From Oxytricha trifallax (Eukaryota; Ciliophora; Spirotrichea; Sporadotrichida; Oxytrichidae), in the NCBI GenBank assembly GCA_000711775.1, contig ARYC01000106.1, positions 161,737 through 225,736 of the forward strand: a DNA stretch of 64,000 nt, given 5' to 3'. Both the position numbers and the translations under genes were made by a program. The notes below the pieces were generated by a model. It had not been told where the DNA came from. It saw only the letters and a program-made list of their open reading frames with translations, and made no database searches. Of this stretch, positions 24,633-36,100 are shown piece after piece (position 1 is the first letter of the stretch; each line of letters begins with the position of its first letter).

Positions 24633-25268
24633 TCATTTCATGGGCACTATCAAAAATTATTGTTTCTATAATTGTTGGCAAAAATCTTCCTCATCTTTAA
24701 TATCATTAAAGTATTGATCAATTATTATTTCAGCAAAGTTCAAGTACTTATTCATTTATTTATGAAAATTGTAATTTTATCTAGTGTCTGAGATCAATTC
24801 AGTTTTTTATTGGTAATTTAGAATTAATTTGGTAAAATAATTATATAAGAGAATATTTTATAACTTTTTCTAAAAATATATTTCTTTTGACATAAAATCT
24901 TAAGGATTGTAATATTATATGCAATCAATCTGTTTGAAAATTTAATATTTTAAATGTAAAATAATTAGCTTAAATTTTCCTTATTAAATTGTGTTTTTAC
25001 AATAATAGAATTTATTTATTTAAATTTGAATCTACTTTAAATTTGTTTTTAACTGACCTATTCTATTGACTTATTAATAAATTTGAAAGTGTCTATCTTC
25101 TTAATATTCTTCCATCATCTAAATTTTGGATTCAAGATCCTCATATAATTATAAAAAAGGTAAAATATCTTCTTCAATATGTGTCCGGATATCATAGTAA
25201 ATTTCGTAATTAATTATTTATTAAATATTTATTTAATTTGTCTTGATGTCTGAGGTTTAATTGCTGGC
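24633..25268 (-). CDS. P-x-K family protein, about 211 codons, start unclear
   Basis: The minus-strand frame is open from just after a TGA (25269-25271) to a TGA at 24633 and ends QQFLIVPMK, the hydrophobic-Pro-x-Lys ending. The front half is coding-like (NYEIYYDIRTHIEEDILPFL; QLYEDLESKIQMMEEYQEDR). The rear half, from an internal ATG at 24893, is a complete 86-codon unit (DQYFNDIKDEEDFCQQLQ). An ATG at about 25272, one base out of frame, starts MSQQLNLRHQDKLNK and could be the true start if one base is missing. It is longer than other members, so it may be two fused units or a read-through corridor. Confidence 0.55.
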
Positions 25269-26186
25269 TCATTTTTTATTATTTAAAAAATTATTATAAG
25301 ATATTGTCAAATGCAGTTTAAAATTATAATTAAAATAAATTTAATATTTTTTATAATATCAATAATTTTATAAGTATTTAAAGTTAATTTGGCTCATTTT
25401 ATACAATATATAAGGAATAAGAAAAGGTTTCTAATATTTTGTGGAAAAATAAATTAGTTATATAATATAAAAAATAGTATTTGTAGATATAAATTAAAAA
25501 AGTTTTTATACATTATGCATAATTTGATTCTTAAAGTTAAATAAATAAATTCTTAACTTTCAAAATTAATGGATCATACAATCACAATTATTTACAAAAT
25601 TAAAAGAACACAGTAAAACAATTAATGCATATATAAAATAACATATTAGTAGTAAATAGTCATTTTATAAATTTTTCATAGTCTTTGATCATAACCTTAA
25701 AAAGCTCAATAAAAAATAAGTTAATAATTTTGATGATTTGTTAAAAGAAAATCTGTCAATTAAATTAAAAGTTAAAGGAAAAGATTATTAAATATAGATT
25801 ATGAATTTTGTAAAAAAGCAAAAATAAACTAGGAATTAATATGTAATGTAAAGTAATTCATAAATTTAAAAGCATAGTTTATTAATGATAAAAATAGTCA
25901 TATTTCTTTAAATTTATGACAATTTTGGTTTGTTTTAAACAAACTTAAAATATTAGAATTGAAAATTAAACTTAGACATCTTTGTTAAGAACTACTCCTG
26001 CTTAATAGTTTGGCTGCGAGGTATTTAGCATTATTTGTTAAGGTATGATCTTGACTAAATTAATTATTAGAGTATCCTGATAAATTGATAGAGAAAATAA
26101 TAGTTTTGAATTTCCTCAAATTTTAATTTGAAAATTTTGCTGACAAATTTATGTAAATTGAATTATAGATGTATCTTTTGAAATAC
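25269..26186. other. AT-rich intergenic DNA
   Basis: No gene supported. Open minus-strand corridors exist but lack coding-like composition. Confidence 0.4.
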
Positions 26187-26462
26187 TCACTCATTTCCAG
26201 GCCAGTTAAAGCTTTGCTTTAAGTGGCTTTGAGTTATCATCACCTTGAGTTTCTTCAGATGTTTCAACGCAGATTGTGAAAATTCATAAGGAATTAGGCT
26301 AATCCTATCTGAGTTTTAAATTGTTCTATTTATGCTTGTCGTCTTATTTTCGTCCACAAAAACTAGTTTAAGACTTAATTTTTGGGATCCCAATATTCTA
26401 GATAGACTTTAGCTTAACCCTTATTAGAATTTTCGCTTCCTAATTTCATGAGGAATAAAGAC
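26187..26462 (-). CDS. Partial coding segment, unrecognised, about 91 codons
   Basis: The minus-strand frame is clearly less AT-rich than its flanks: VFIPHEIRKRKFQQGL, then KLSLKLVFVDENKTTSINRT, IPYEFSQSALKHLKKLKVMI and the ending KQSFNWPGNE-stop. The Leu spacing in the last third is compatible with a leucine-rich repeat, but one repeat is too little to claim. There is no ATG at the open end, so an upstream exon or segment is missing. A second frame over 26300-26560 is also open (LEYWDPKNQVLNQFLW), so the choice of frame carries some doubt. Confidence 0.4.
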
Positions 26463-26951
26463 TCAAGCAAACCTTGTTGTTAATTAATATTTATGAGGCT
26501 TCTAAACGAATGACTTTTATCAATCTAAAAATTTATTCTAATTAGAAAAAATGACCTTATAAAATTCTATATAGGAAAAGTTATATCAAAATTTGTGCAG
26601 CTAGATTACTTTATGAATATTGAAATTTTAATAAGTCCAAGCGTTTATTCTTGATAATAAATAGATTGAAGGTATATTTTGATTGAAATTTTGCTATATT
26701 AATAAGTAATAAGATAAAATATTTTTTTTATATTATTTGGAATATTCTCTCTTTCTTATTCATAGTCTTTATTTAGATAGATTCTTTTAATCGTAATTTG
26801 AAATAGGCCATAGTTTTATCTTTTCTAATTGAATATTCAAAACTATTTTAAATATTTGAAATTCTTGTCTCAATCAATTCGAATAATTAAGAAGTATAAA
26901 TTAATTAAAATTCTTTGAATTTATATAAATAAATAATAATAATTTCTCAAG

Positions 26952-27405
26952 ATGAGTCATTTAAATTCTGAAAAGACTAAATTACCAAAGAAAGATGAAG
27001 TATAGCTAATTATTCATAAGTGTATGAGAAAATTCATAAAAAAATGAAAAAGCAGTTCAGCATTTTATTGAAGATTTCTTAAAACTCATAAGATCCTATA
27101 AACACCCATACATAAGATTTAATGGCAAATTTCAACAATTTTCTGATCAGCTTTTTAAGTATGAAAAATAGCTAAAAAAGAGAATGAATTGTAACGATGA
27201 AATATAATTATTATAAAAACAGTACTATCGTTTTGATAATCAAATCAGTAATGAAGAAATTGATGAGTTATAAGTATTTGAGTGCAAAAAAATCATGCAG
27301 GATTTGAGCATTTTGGAGGATCGTTTAGTAGAGAAATTAAAACTTTTTAAATAAGTACTACTGCCTATGAGTATGATAGAAATGATTTTGGTTCCAGAAA
27401 AATGA
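26952..27405 (+). pseudogene. Family C paralogue with one frameshift
   Basis: ATG starts a polar N terminus (MSHLNSEKTKLPKKDEVQLI). After a one-base frame change in an A-run, the sequence follows the 22576 protein closely: NEKAVQHFIEDFLKLI, YEKQLKKRMNCNDEIQLLQK, FECKKIMQDLSILEDRLVEK and the end MIEMILVPEK. In place of the Pro-Pro hinge it has KHPYIRF. The conserved C-terminal block against heavily diverged DNA argues for past selection on the protein. The frameshift could also be a sequencing error in the homopolymer. Confidence 0.75.
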
Positions 27406-28073
27406 AAATAAAGGGTGATTATATAAAATAATTTTGTTTAATAGATTTACTAAAGATATAAATTATGAACTTATAATTAAATTATTTATTAAGTTAAAGA
27501 AAACATTATAAATATAATTATTAATTATAGGAAAGAAAATTGTAAATTATAAAATTTATTTTAAACTTTGATAGATTAACCATTTCTTAAACAACATAGA
27601 AGTTATGAAATTAATTTTTAAATAGGTTATTATTACAAAATATTCAATTATTTCTACAGAATATGAAATTAAAATTAACTATTTGGTGATAACATAAATA
27701 ATATTTTGATGCCAATTTAAAATTTTCAATTGAAATAATTAGAGTATTTTTAATTATGATTTTAATTTATTTTTTTATCATTAACATTCTTAAGAAATAC
27801 AAGAAGAGTTGATCTAAAAAATTACTAATCACTTTTAATATAATGATTAATAAGTTAGGGATTAATATTAAATAAAATAATATTTAAAGATTTTGAAGAA
27901 AAAAATGGACAAAATATTTATAAGTTATTTACAATAATTTCATTATTTTCATCTTACTATCAGTTTAAATGAATTGCAATTTTTAGAATTTTAATCAAAT
28001 TTCGTTATTTAAATTTATTAAAATAGTTATTATTTAATTAAGAAAACAATTTATTATTGATCTTCAATCAATT
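27406..28073. other. AT-rich intergenic DNA
   Basis: Nothing supported. Confidence 0.45.
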
Positions 28074-28612
28074 ATTTCAATGAATTCTTCTTCACTTTTA
28101 GACTCTATTATGAATTACTTTTCATTCTTGGCAATAATTAATGTCTCATATTCATCAACAAACTGGTGATGCATCTTGTCACTGTCCTTCTCAATGTGTC
28201 TATTTAGCGACTATATATACTGCTTCCACTGCCTAGTCTTCCTATTATTCTTACTATTAGTTTGGAACTCATATTCTGCCATGACCAAGTATACTTTGTT
28301 CTTCTCCAGTAAGTCGATCATGTAATCCCCGATATTATAATCGTAATTTGATATTTAATTTTCCACAATTTCAGAGGGTATCGTGAACACTATTTTACCC
28401 CAGAATGGATCTGCTGCCTCACTAGTCTCCATAATCATTTCTGTGTATCTCTCATCAATCACGAAGTCTCTATAGTGGTAGAGTTGGGAACCGAAACAGT
28501 CCATTACTATTAAGTTAAATTTACCCATTTTCTTGTCGTTGAAATATTTGTAGGCCATTTATATGTAAAAGGGTGAATATTCTGAACTTTAAACTTCTTC
28601 GATAGGCAGGAT
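28074..28612 (-). CDS. HYRDF-family protein, copy 1
   Basis: Minus-strand frame, GC-richer than its flanks, ending EFIEIID-stop. The core MAYKYFNDKKMGKFNLIVMD leads to YHYRDFVIDERYTEM, then WGKIVFTIPSEIVEN and an acidic/basic helical C-terminal third (NRHIEKDSDKMHHQFVDEYE). The first in-frame ATG is at 28558, but the paralogue at 29287 keeps similarity upstream of it (EYSPFYIQ against NYSPHCIQ). The real start is therefore probably in an upstream exon or segment. It is a globular alpha/beta-looking protein of unknown function, not related by eye to the P-x-K genes. Confidence 0.7.
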
Positions 28613-29286
28613 TTAAAATTATGTAAATTAATTCTTAACTTAGTTAATTGATCTTTGCATTTAAAATATAAAATTAATTATAATAATCTAATGAAATAAA
28701 ACGACTTTAATATAGTAAATATTCAACTTCAATTAGAATGTATGATATTTTAAATGTTTATATATTTTTGATTCAGGATAATTAAATTGTCAACACAATG
28801 CGTATCATAGAAAATTAAATTTTTTTCTCAATTTGATGATTAATAACTTCGAATAAATCAATTATAAAAAATAAATCTAAAATTAAAAATGTAAATTAAT
28901 TTGCATTAATTAAAGAGACAAAAAGAAAAATTGACAAAATCTTTTCTATAAATTATATTATAATATAGGGATATGTTTAAAGAGTGCTAATATAACATAA
29001 CCATCCAATTTTATTCAGAAATGTTCAAATGTTTTCCTCTTTTTTTAGATTAATTTATTTAAAATATTTAAAAATACAATTGCAAGAATAATTCTGCAAA
29101 AATATTTAAGTATAATTAATACATCTCTGTACAGTCTAATAAAAAAATAGCTAACATAAAAGAGGAAAAAACTCATAAGATTTTGTTTGAAAGAATAATT
29201 AATATAAATATAAATTTAAAAATGATTTTAATTTTTTAAGAATGTTCAATTAAAGTAATTTTATAATTATTATTAAGTTTTATATT
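28613..29286. other. AT-rich gap between the two HYRDF-family genes
   Basis: No gene seen. An upstream exon of the 28074 gene may lie here but cannot be placed. Confidence 0.4.
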
Positions 29287-29808
29287 TCAAGATTGATTGA
29301 ATTTATTGTTTTCGACAATGACATATTCATCTCCATCAAATGCCGCACATTACACCCTAATCTTATCAAGTTCATCAGTAATTCCAGTATTAATTTTTTC
29401 TAGTTTTTTCTTATATAATTCATCCTTTTTTACCCTCCTTCTTAACTGAATTTTGGATATATATTCGTACTATTCGCTTATAATGAATATTTAATTCTTT
29501 TCTAGCTTATCAAAAACATATTCACTAATGGAATATTCATATTTTTATATATCTGAGAGCACTTTACTAAGGGGATATGTGAACACTAGCACCCCCAAAA
29601 GCGGGTCATGAATCTAAGTGTACTAAAAAATTTGATTCTAATATTTATTGTCTATAATAAAGTCTCTGTAATGATGAATTGTTGACCCCTAGGAATTCGT
29701 TACTATTAAGTTGAAATTACCAAATCTTTTTTATTTGTAAAATTTGTAGGCTACTTAGATGCAGTGAGGTGAGTAATTTGGCTCTATGGATATTATCTCA
29801 TCGTCGTC
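29287..29808 (-). CDS. HYRDF-family protein, copy 2
   Basis: Frame of 173 codons plus TGA, beginning after a good 3' splice-like TAG (GACGACGATGAG follows) and ending VIVENNKFNQS. It aligns with copy 1 along most of its length: AYKFYKQKRFGNFNLIVTN, IHHYRDFIIDNKYQ, LVFTYPLSKVL, then EYSISEYVFDKLEKN and a charged helix. Divergence is large, but indels do not break the frame, suggesting both copies were maintained. No ATG at the 5' end, so a first exon is missing. Function unknown. Confidence 0.7.
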
Positions 29809-30192
29809 CTACATTAAAAAAATAAGAATTATATTTGTAACAATAAATTGTATGTGGTGTGTACAAATATAGTGTCAATCAAAAATAATTTACAATCAAA
29901 TAAATATTCAAAGTCAATATTTAATAAATGTACTGTAAATGAAAAAAGTAATTAATCATTAATAAGATTTAGGTCAGTAATATATCAAATAGAATTAGTT
30001 AAATAGCTGATTGTTTCAATTATTAGTGGATTAGAACATTCAAAAGAAGAATGGCATTACTAATTTTTAGTTAATAAAATTGTAATAAAAAAAAAGATTT
30101 AAATGTTAAGCTAAAAAATAATTGATAATACTAAATTTATTCTAAATAATCCCTCATTTGTGAATTATATATTCCCTTCAGTCATAGGATTA

Positions 30193-33100
30193 TCATTCTA
30201 AATTTTTCGTTATATTATAAAATTTGTTGAAACCCATATTATTATTCTCTAACAGTTTCAATTCGTTGATTTCTTTCGGACTAGGTGGTGTGTAAATATT
30301 TAATTTATAATCTACCTTAAGTTACTCAAAGAATTATAGCTATAAAAAATTAAATATAATGTATTCTACAACGTTAATTTAAGTTTAACTTTATTCCACT
30401 TATTAAGTTAATTCAACATTTTTATTCAATTAACCAGAAACCTTAATGTCTTTATCATATTTTCTTCTTGTAGATTTCGTAATTCTCTTACTTTACTTTG
30501 AACCTAATTATTCCTCTGGAATTGATTATTCTTGCTCGTATAATTTCTTCAAATCCAAATGCTTAATGGCTTAAGTTTTATTTTTCTTGATCCCCAGAAA
30601 CATAGATTAATCAACATCCTGCTAGTACTTCAATTCTTAAATCTATTTTGCAAGTTTCGCCTATTCAGATTACAAATTTTAAAGCTTTTACTAGAATTAA
30701 GATTTTATCAATTAATAATAAATAAGGAGTTAATTGTTAGTTAGGGTATTTATTATATATAATTATCTTTTTAATAAACTAAAGTCTTTAAGTGAATGTA
30801 GAGAGTTATCAGGTCAAAATTTTATGGTTTAATAGTTGTAAATCCCAACTGGCTCTATTTTCCTCAGAAAGGCAATTTTTTATTAAATAAATGAAATATC
30901 TGGAATAAAATTGGCTTTGTTAATAGGATGTGTAATGAAAGTATAGCTTAACCTAAAAATAATGAGAAGAGTTAACCAAAATAATTTAACTAATGGATAT
31001 TGTCTCCCACACTAAGTTATTAAATGATACTACCAGATTAAAGAATAAATAATATTTTCCTTGCTGTAATGGGAAAGGTAAAAATCTTTTACTATTCTAC
31101 TCATTAATTTAATATATTCAAGACTGTGATATAAATCGCATAATGATAAAAATGAATAGAATTTATTGGCTCATTGATTAAAAAATATATCTTACGAGAT
31201 GCCACAACTATTTACTTAATTGAAGGAGTTCTAAATATTAAAATTAATATATTAATTGAGTTTATTTTTTTAATTAAGATTATTTTACATCATTGTGCAT
31301 TACATCATTTTGTAATTAATGTTTAAAATGATTTTAGTCAAAAGCACCTTTAATTTAGAAATGATTTAGTGATAGTGTATTGACATGAGTTTGGGTCTTA
31401 GAATTTATATTATGCTGGAATAGCCGTTTTTACAACTAAGAGGTTTTGGAGCCACTTTTTTGGGGATTATTAGGAAAATTAGACTTAACATTCACAATAA
31501 CAATGAGAAAATAATGCAATAATGTAAGCATATAATTTTAATGAATACTATAACTTATTGATACAATAATAGTTGTAAATTAAAAAACGATTTAATTTGT
31601 TCACTAATTTCAATGGTACCACCTTCTTCATCTATTAGCATAGCCTTTGCTTGTATCTCTTTGAATTATATGTTAACTGCTTTAACAGCTATTAGTATCA
31701 AGACTCACTGAAAAATCAATTTTTATATTTAGTTTTTATAATTTAAAATTTTTGTGATGGAACAGACTCAATAAGACCTTAAACCCTTAGTTTCTAGTGT
31801 CTAATTAATTTATTTAATTTTATTATTTCCCAATTAATTTTATGATTGCTTTAATTTCTTTGAGTTGATAGAAAATTAAATTGAGAGATATCTTTGCTCC
31901 TACCAGTATTTAAATTTAACACATCAATAAAATAATTAAAAAAATATCTTAAGGGGTATAAATATCGTTACTTTAAGGATTTTTTTCAATCAAATGTGGA
32001 GATTTACTAGATTACTATTAGGGATTTAGCTTTAAATTTTCATAAATATGAAGTCTCTTGCTGTTCAAATTATATTTCTCAAATTCTCTAGTTTTTTCAC
32101 TTGTAGCATTCAATTAACATAATTGTATAAAAAAACCTATTTAAATTGATATAATTAATGATTCTCTGCATTACAATCTAAATTTGTCTTATATAAAGTA
32201 CTCCGATTCCGAGTCTTAAATTTGCTTGAAAGATTCATATTTTTATGTTTTCCATTCTATAATTTACTATTATTTTGTTAAGAGTCAAACTCAGTTGTAA
32301 CTTTCAATATAGATTTGGATTTACCCGAAAATATATGATCTATGTTTTTCATTTTCTGTTATTCCTAACTCATTAAGAAGCTAGGGAAATTTTATTCATT
32401 ATGATCACTTTACTGAATTAATTAATTTTAACAGATTTCATTCTAAATATCTGAAACTTGAAGATCTTTCAAAGCTTCTTGCTATTTTAGTAGGGAATTA
32501 AATGGCCTTAGAATTTTGAATATTATTAAGATTATTCAAAATATTTGAATAATTTAAAATAGATTTATAAGGAAATTTTCCTGAGATAAGTACTAAAGCG
32601 TAACAATTGTATTTTATTACTCTACTCAATTACACAAAGAAGCCATAGTAAAATGAAATGCAAGTTAAAAATAAGTATGCAAGCAATTACTACTATTTTT
32701 ATTTAATCTGAAATTTCATAATTTACGAAAAAGAGTGAACCCATAAATAGTGAACAAGTTGCCATGTATTCTCTTTGCTCTATAAGATTTATCATTTCTG
32801 ATTTGAAGGGAAGAATTCGTTTTTAAAATTACTTAAGTAATACTAAAGTAATTTAAACAGAGTTGTTTTATAAAAAACCGTGCATATATGCAATATCTTA
32901 AATAACTAAAAAATTAATTTCAAATTACTGCAAGAAAACGAGTACCATCAGTGACAATAGAACCTTAAACACGTTGATGTAAATTGATAGGAAAACATTT
33001 ATAACTATGAGCATTACTTTTCTGAAAGTATTGATGTATTCCCAGAAGAAGTACTTTCTTTGAAAACCTTGATAAATCATCTTGTATAACTAATTAATAA

Positions 33101-36100
33101 TAAAAAAAGTGATTATTCTATATTTTGACTATACCTTTTCAACATTGATTCTTAGTCCAAATCTTTCTAGTTTCTCTTTAAAATCACTAACATAAGAACA
33201 GGTAAGCCTACTACCCAAATTAAAATTGCAGGTAAGCCTGTACCTAAAGCTAGTTTTAAGTGAGTGTCACTCCAGCATCTGATTTGCAAATCATTTCTCA
33301 ACCAGTACTCACCCGAGTCTAATTCGAGGCAGTTTTAATAAAAAAAAGTAGATCATAACTCTAATCTTTTACTATTAATAAAATAAGTTGAACAAACCAA
33401 ATAGGAACTTAGTGAGAGTTGGATGGAGAGTAAACAGGGTAACTACTGAAGATAGTATTATGTGATTCTTTATATATTCTCTATCTCGTTTTCTTATAAT
33501 ATTGATCATCAGGAATGTAGTAACGTAAACTACCAATACAAAGATAGGTATTAAACTTATGAAAATTGCCTTTGTTTTGTAGTTATGGTTTTCTTTTTAA
33601 TTTTCTTTGTCAGTTGCATAAAAGCCAATTGAATACAAAAAGCAATCTAGGTTAATGAAACCCTCAAAAGTATCTCCTATAAAACTGAATGGCTGGAAGA
33701 ACATTTTTAGAGGCATGGGCCATTCAAGGTCAAATGCTGCAGCAGTAGTCATTATTTAAAAGTAATTTGTGATTATTCTCAAAAGAACATTCAACTCGCT
33801 TATACAATAATTTGAACAAAAGTTAAATTGAAATAAATTTTTGCTTATTATTTTAATCATTTTAAGCTTTCTTTTGTTGTTCTCTAATTGAGATAAATCA
33901 TGACTGCTATTAGAGCTACGAGGGCAAGAAAAAACCCAATCATGTAGAGCATTGAACTTGCAATTTCAGGGCATTTCCCGCATTAAGTTGGAGATACTTT
34001 TACATATTTAATGCCATTCTGTTCAATACAAGTGTCGCATAAATTACCTCCATAACCAATTGCACAAAGAGAATTTTAATTCAAGGATGCATCTTCAATT
34101 GAAATAATACAATTTTTTTATATTTTAGTTTGAAGTGTTTAATAATCTTTGAGATTTATTATTTTATAATTTTAAGTTGCTACACTTAATTACTAGTGTA
34201 ATATTAATCAATCATTTGAACATTTATTTAAATGAATGAACCCACCAAGACATGCCTATGAATTTACACATTCATGATTTTATGTCGAGAAAAATGAAGA
34301 TCTCCAAAAGCCAGGATCAACACTCAATTTGTAACTCCCAAAACATTAAGTATTTTTTAGACAATCATTGCAACCTGTGGCTTCTAATTCAAAAGAAAAA
34401 CTTCCTTGATCACAAACTAAGCATCTATAAAGTGATATTTAGTTATGACTTTACATTTCAATGATGAATGTAATGAAAAAAATAAAAATCTCACTTACTA
34501 ATCATTGTATAATATTTCTCCATAAGAACACTCCCTAAAGTTTAAACTTAGGCTTGCATTATTTATCTGTTTTTTATCTATTAAGGGAAGAATCTGATAT
34601 AATTGTTCAGTATTTATTTTTGAAGAGAATAGTTTATACTCTATATTTCTAGATCCGGGAGCAGCTGAGAAATACAATCCATAAAATGTGGCAATTCCAT
34701 TTTGAACCTATCTCGTGGTCTCACCTGAAATTGAACTACCTGCAGTTACTGGAACTATTTGAATTGTACTAAAATTAATTGATGATTTTAATTATTAAAT
34801 ATTACGTCAACGAGTCATTATTTAGTCTCTGGTTATGCACATCAAATAATTCAACAATTATTTAACTTTGGAAAAGTTCAAGCATATAATTAATTTACTC
34901 GTTTATAATGAATTTTAATTTTTAAGTTGCCCACTTGCAGCATCAGATGTTTAATCAACAGATAAAATTCTAATCCCAACTGCATAACTAGCGATATTAC
35001 TACCATAAGGAGCATAATTATTCATTCCAAATGAATCTTAGAATTTATCAAAATTTTGTGGGAAATTATTAAAAGAAATCGCACCTCCTTGCTAAGTTGC
35101 ATAATTATTATCGAAAAACACTTTAGTGAGGTTGTACTAGCAATTTTAAGCTGTAATTAATTAATATAATCAATCTATGTATCTTACACTCACAATTTTA
35201 ATACATGATCATAAAAACATTCAAGTATATTTTTATTGATTGTGAGCACTTCATAGAAAGAGCCCCACCACTGATCGCCCTATTTCCATTGAAGTTACAT
35301 TAAGTCATAGTAATATTTGAATTATATAAACTTATTGCACCGCCATCCTTATTTGATTATAAGTTATTGAAATTTGAATTATCCATATATATCAATGAGT
35401 TTTCAGCAAGAATGCCTTATTAATTTAGATATTATATATTTGTTGAATTCTCATGGGTATTTGAAGCTTCATAATCGTCTATAATGAATTATCATAATCA
35501 CGTATCAAATTATTTTAAGAATAAATAATAAATATTGTAGCTTATTCTAAATTTAGAATAAGATACATTTTTAATTAGGTAAATTAACATTATAAGAATT
35601 TTTTACTTACTGAAAATGTTAACGTATGTTATATTAGCAGTCAAAACCCCAAAACCTCTTTAATAAATTTTACAGTATTGTATAAATTGATTTATAGTTG
35701 AAGTTCTTATAAGATATAGAATATAATTTAGGAGAATTAGAATATGAGAAATAGAAATTTGCTAATTTCTGGTATATAATGATGACGGAAATAAGATTTA
35801 CTGCTTACTCTTAAATATAGTAAATTATTAATAAGAACTATCCGAGAAAGTCCAATTTCAAAGCTCTTATGCAAGGTTCCCACAATTTTAGGTATAACTG
35901 CTAGCTTATTGTTTTAGTAAAACTCCATTAGTATGTTAAGAATGAAGATTGGGAGATAAGAATAATTAATTCAAAATTTCATTATTATTGGCTTAAATTA
36001 GATAAAATTAGACTAAAATTAAATTTACACACCCTGATTGGTCTATTTTATAGAGACAATTAATCGAGGCAATGGTTTTAATAATTAGGCTATATAAAAT

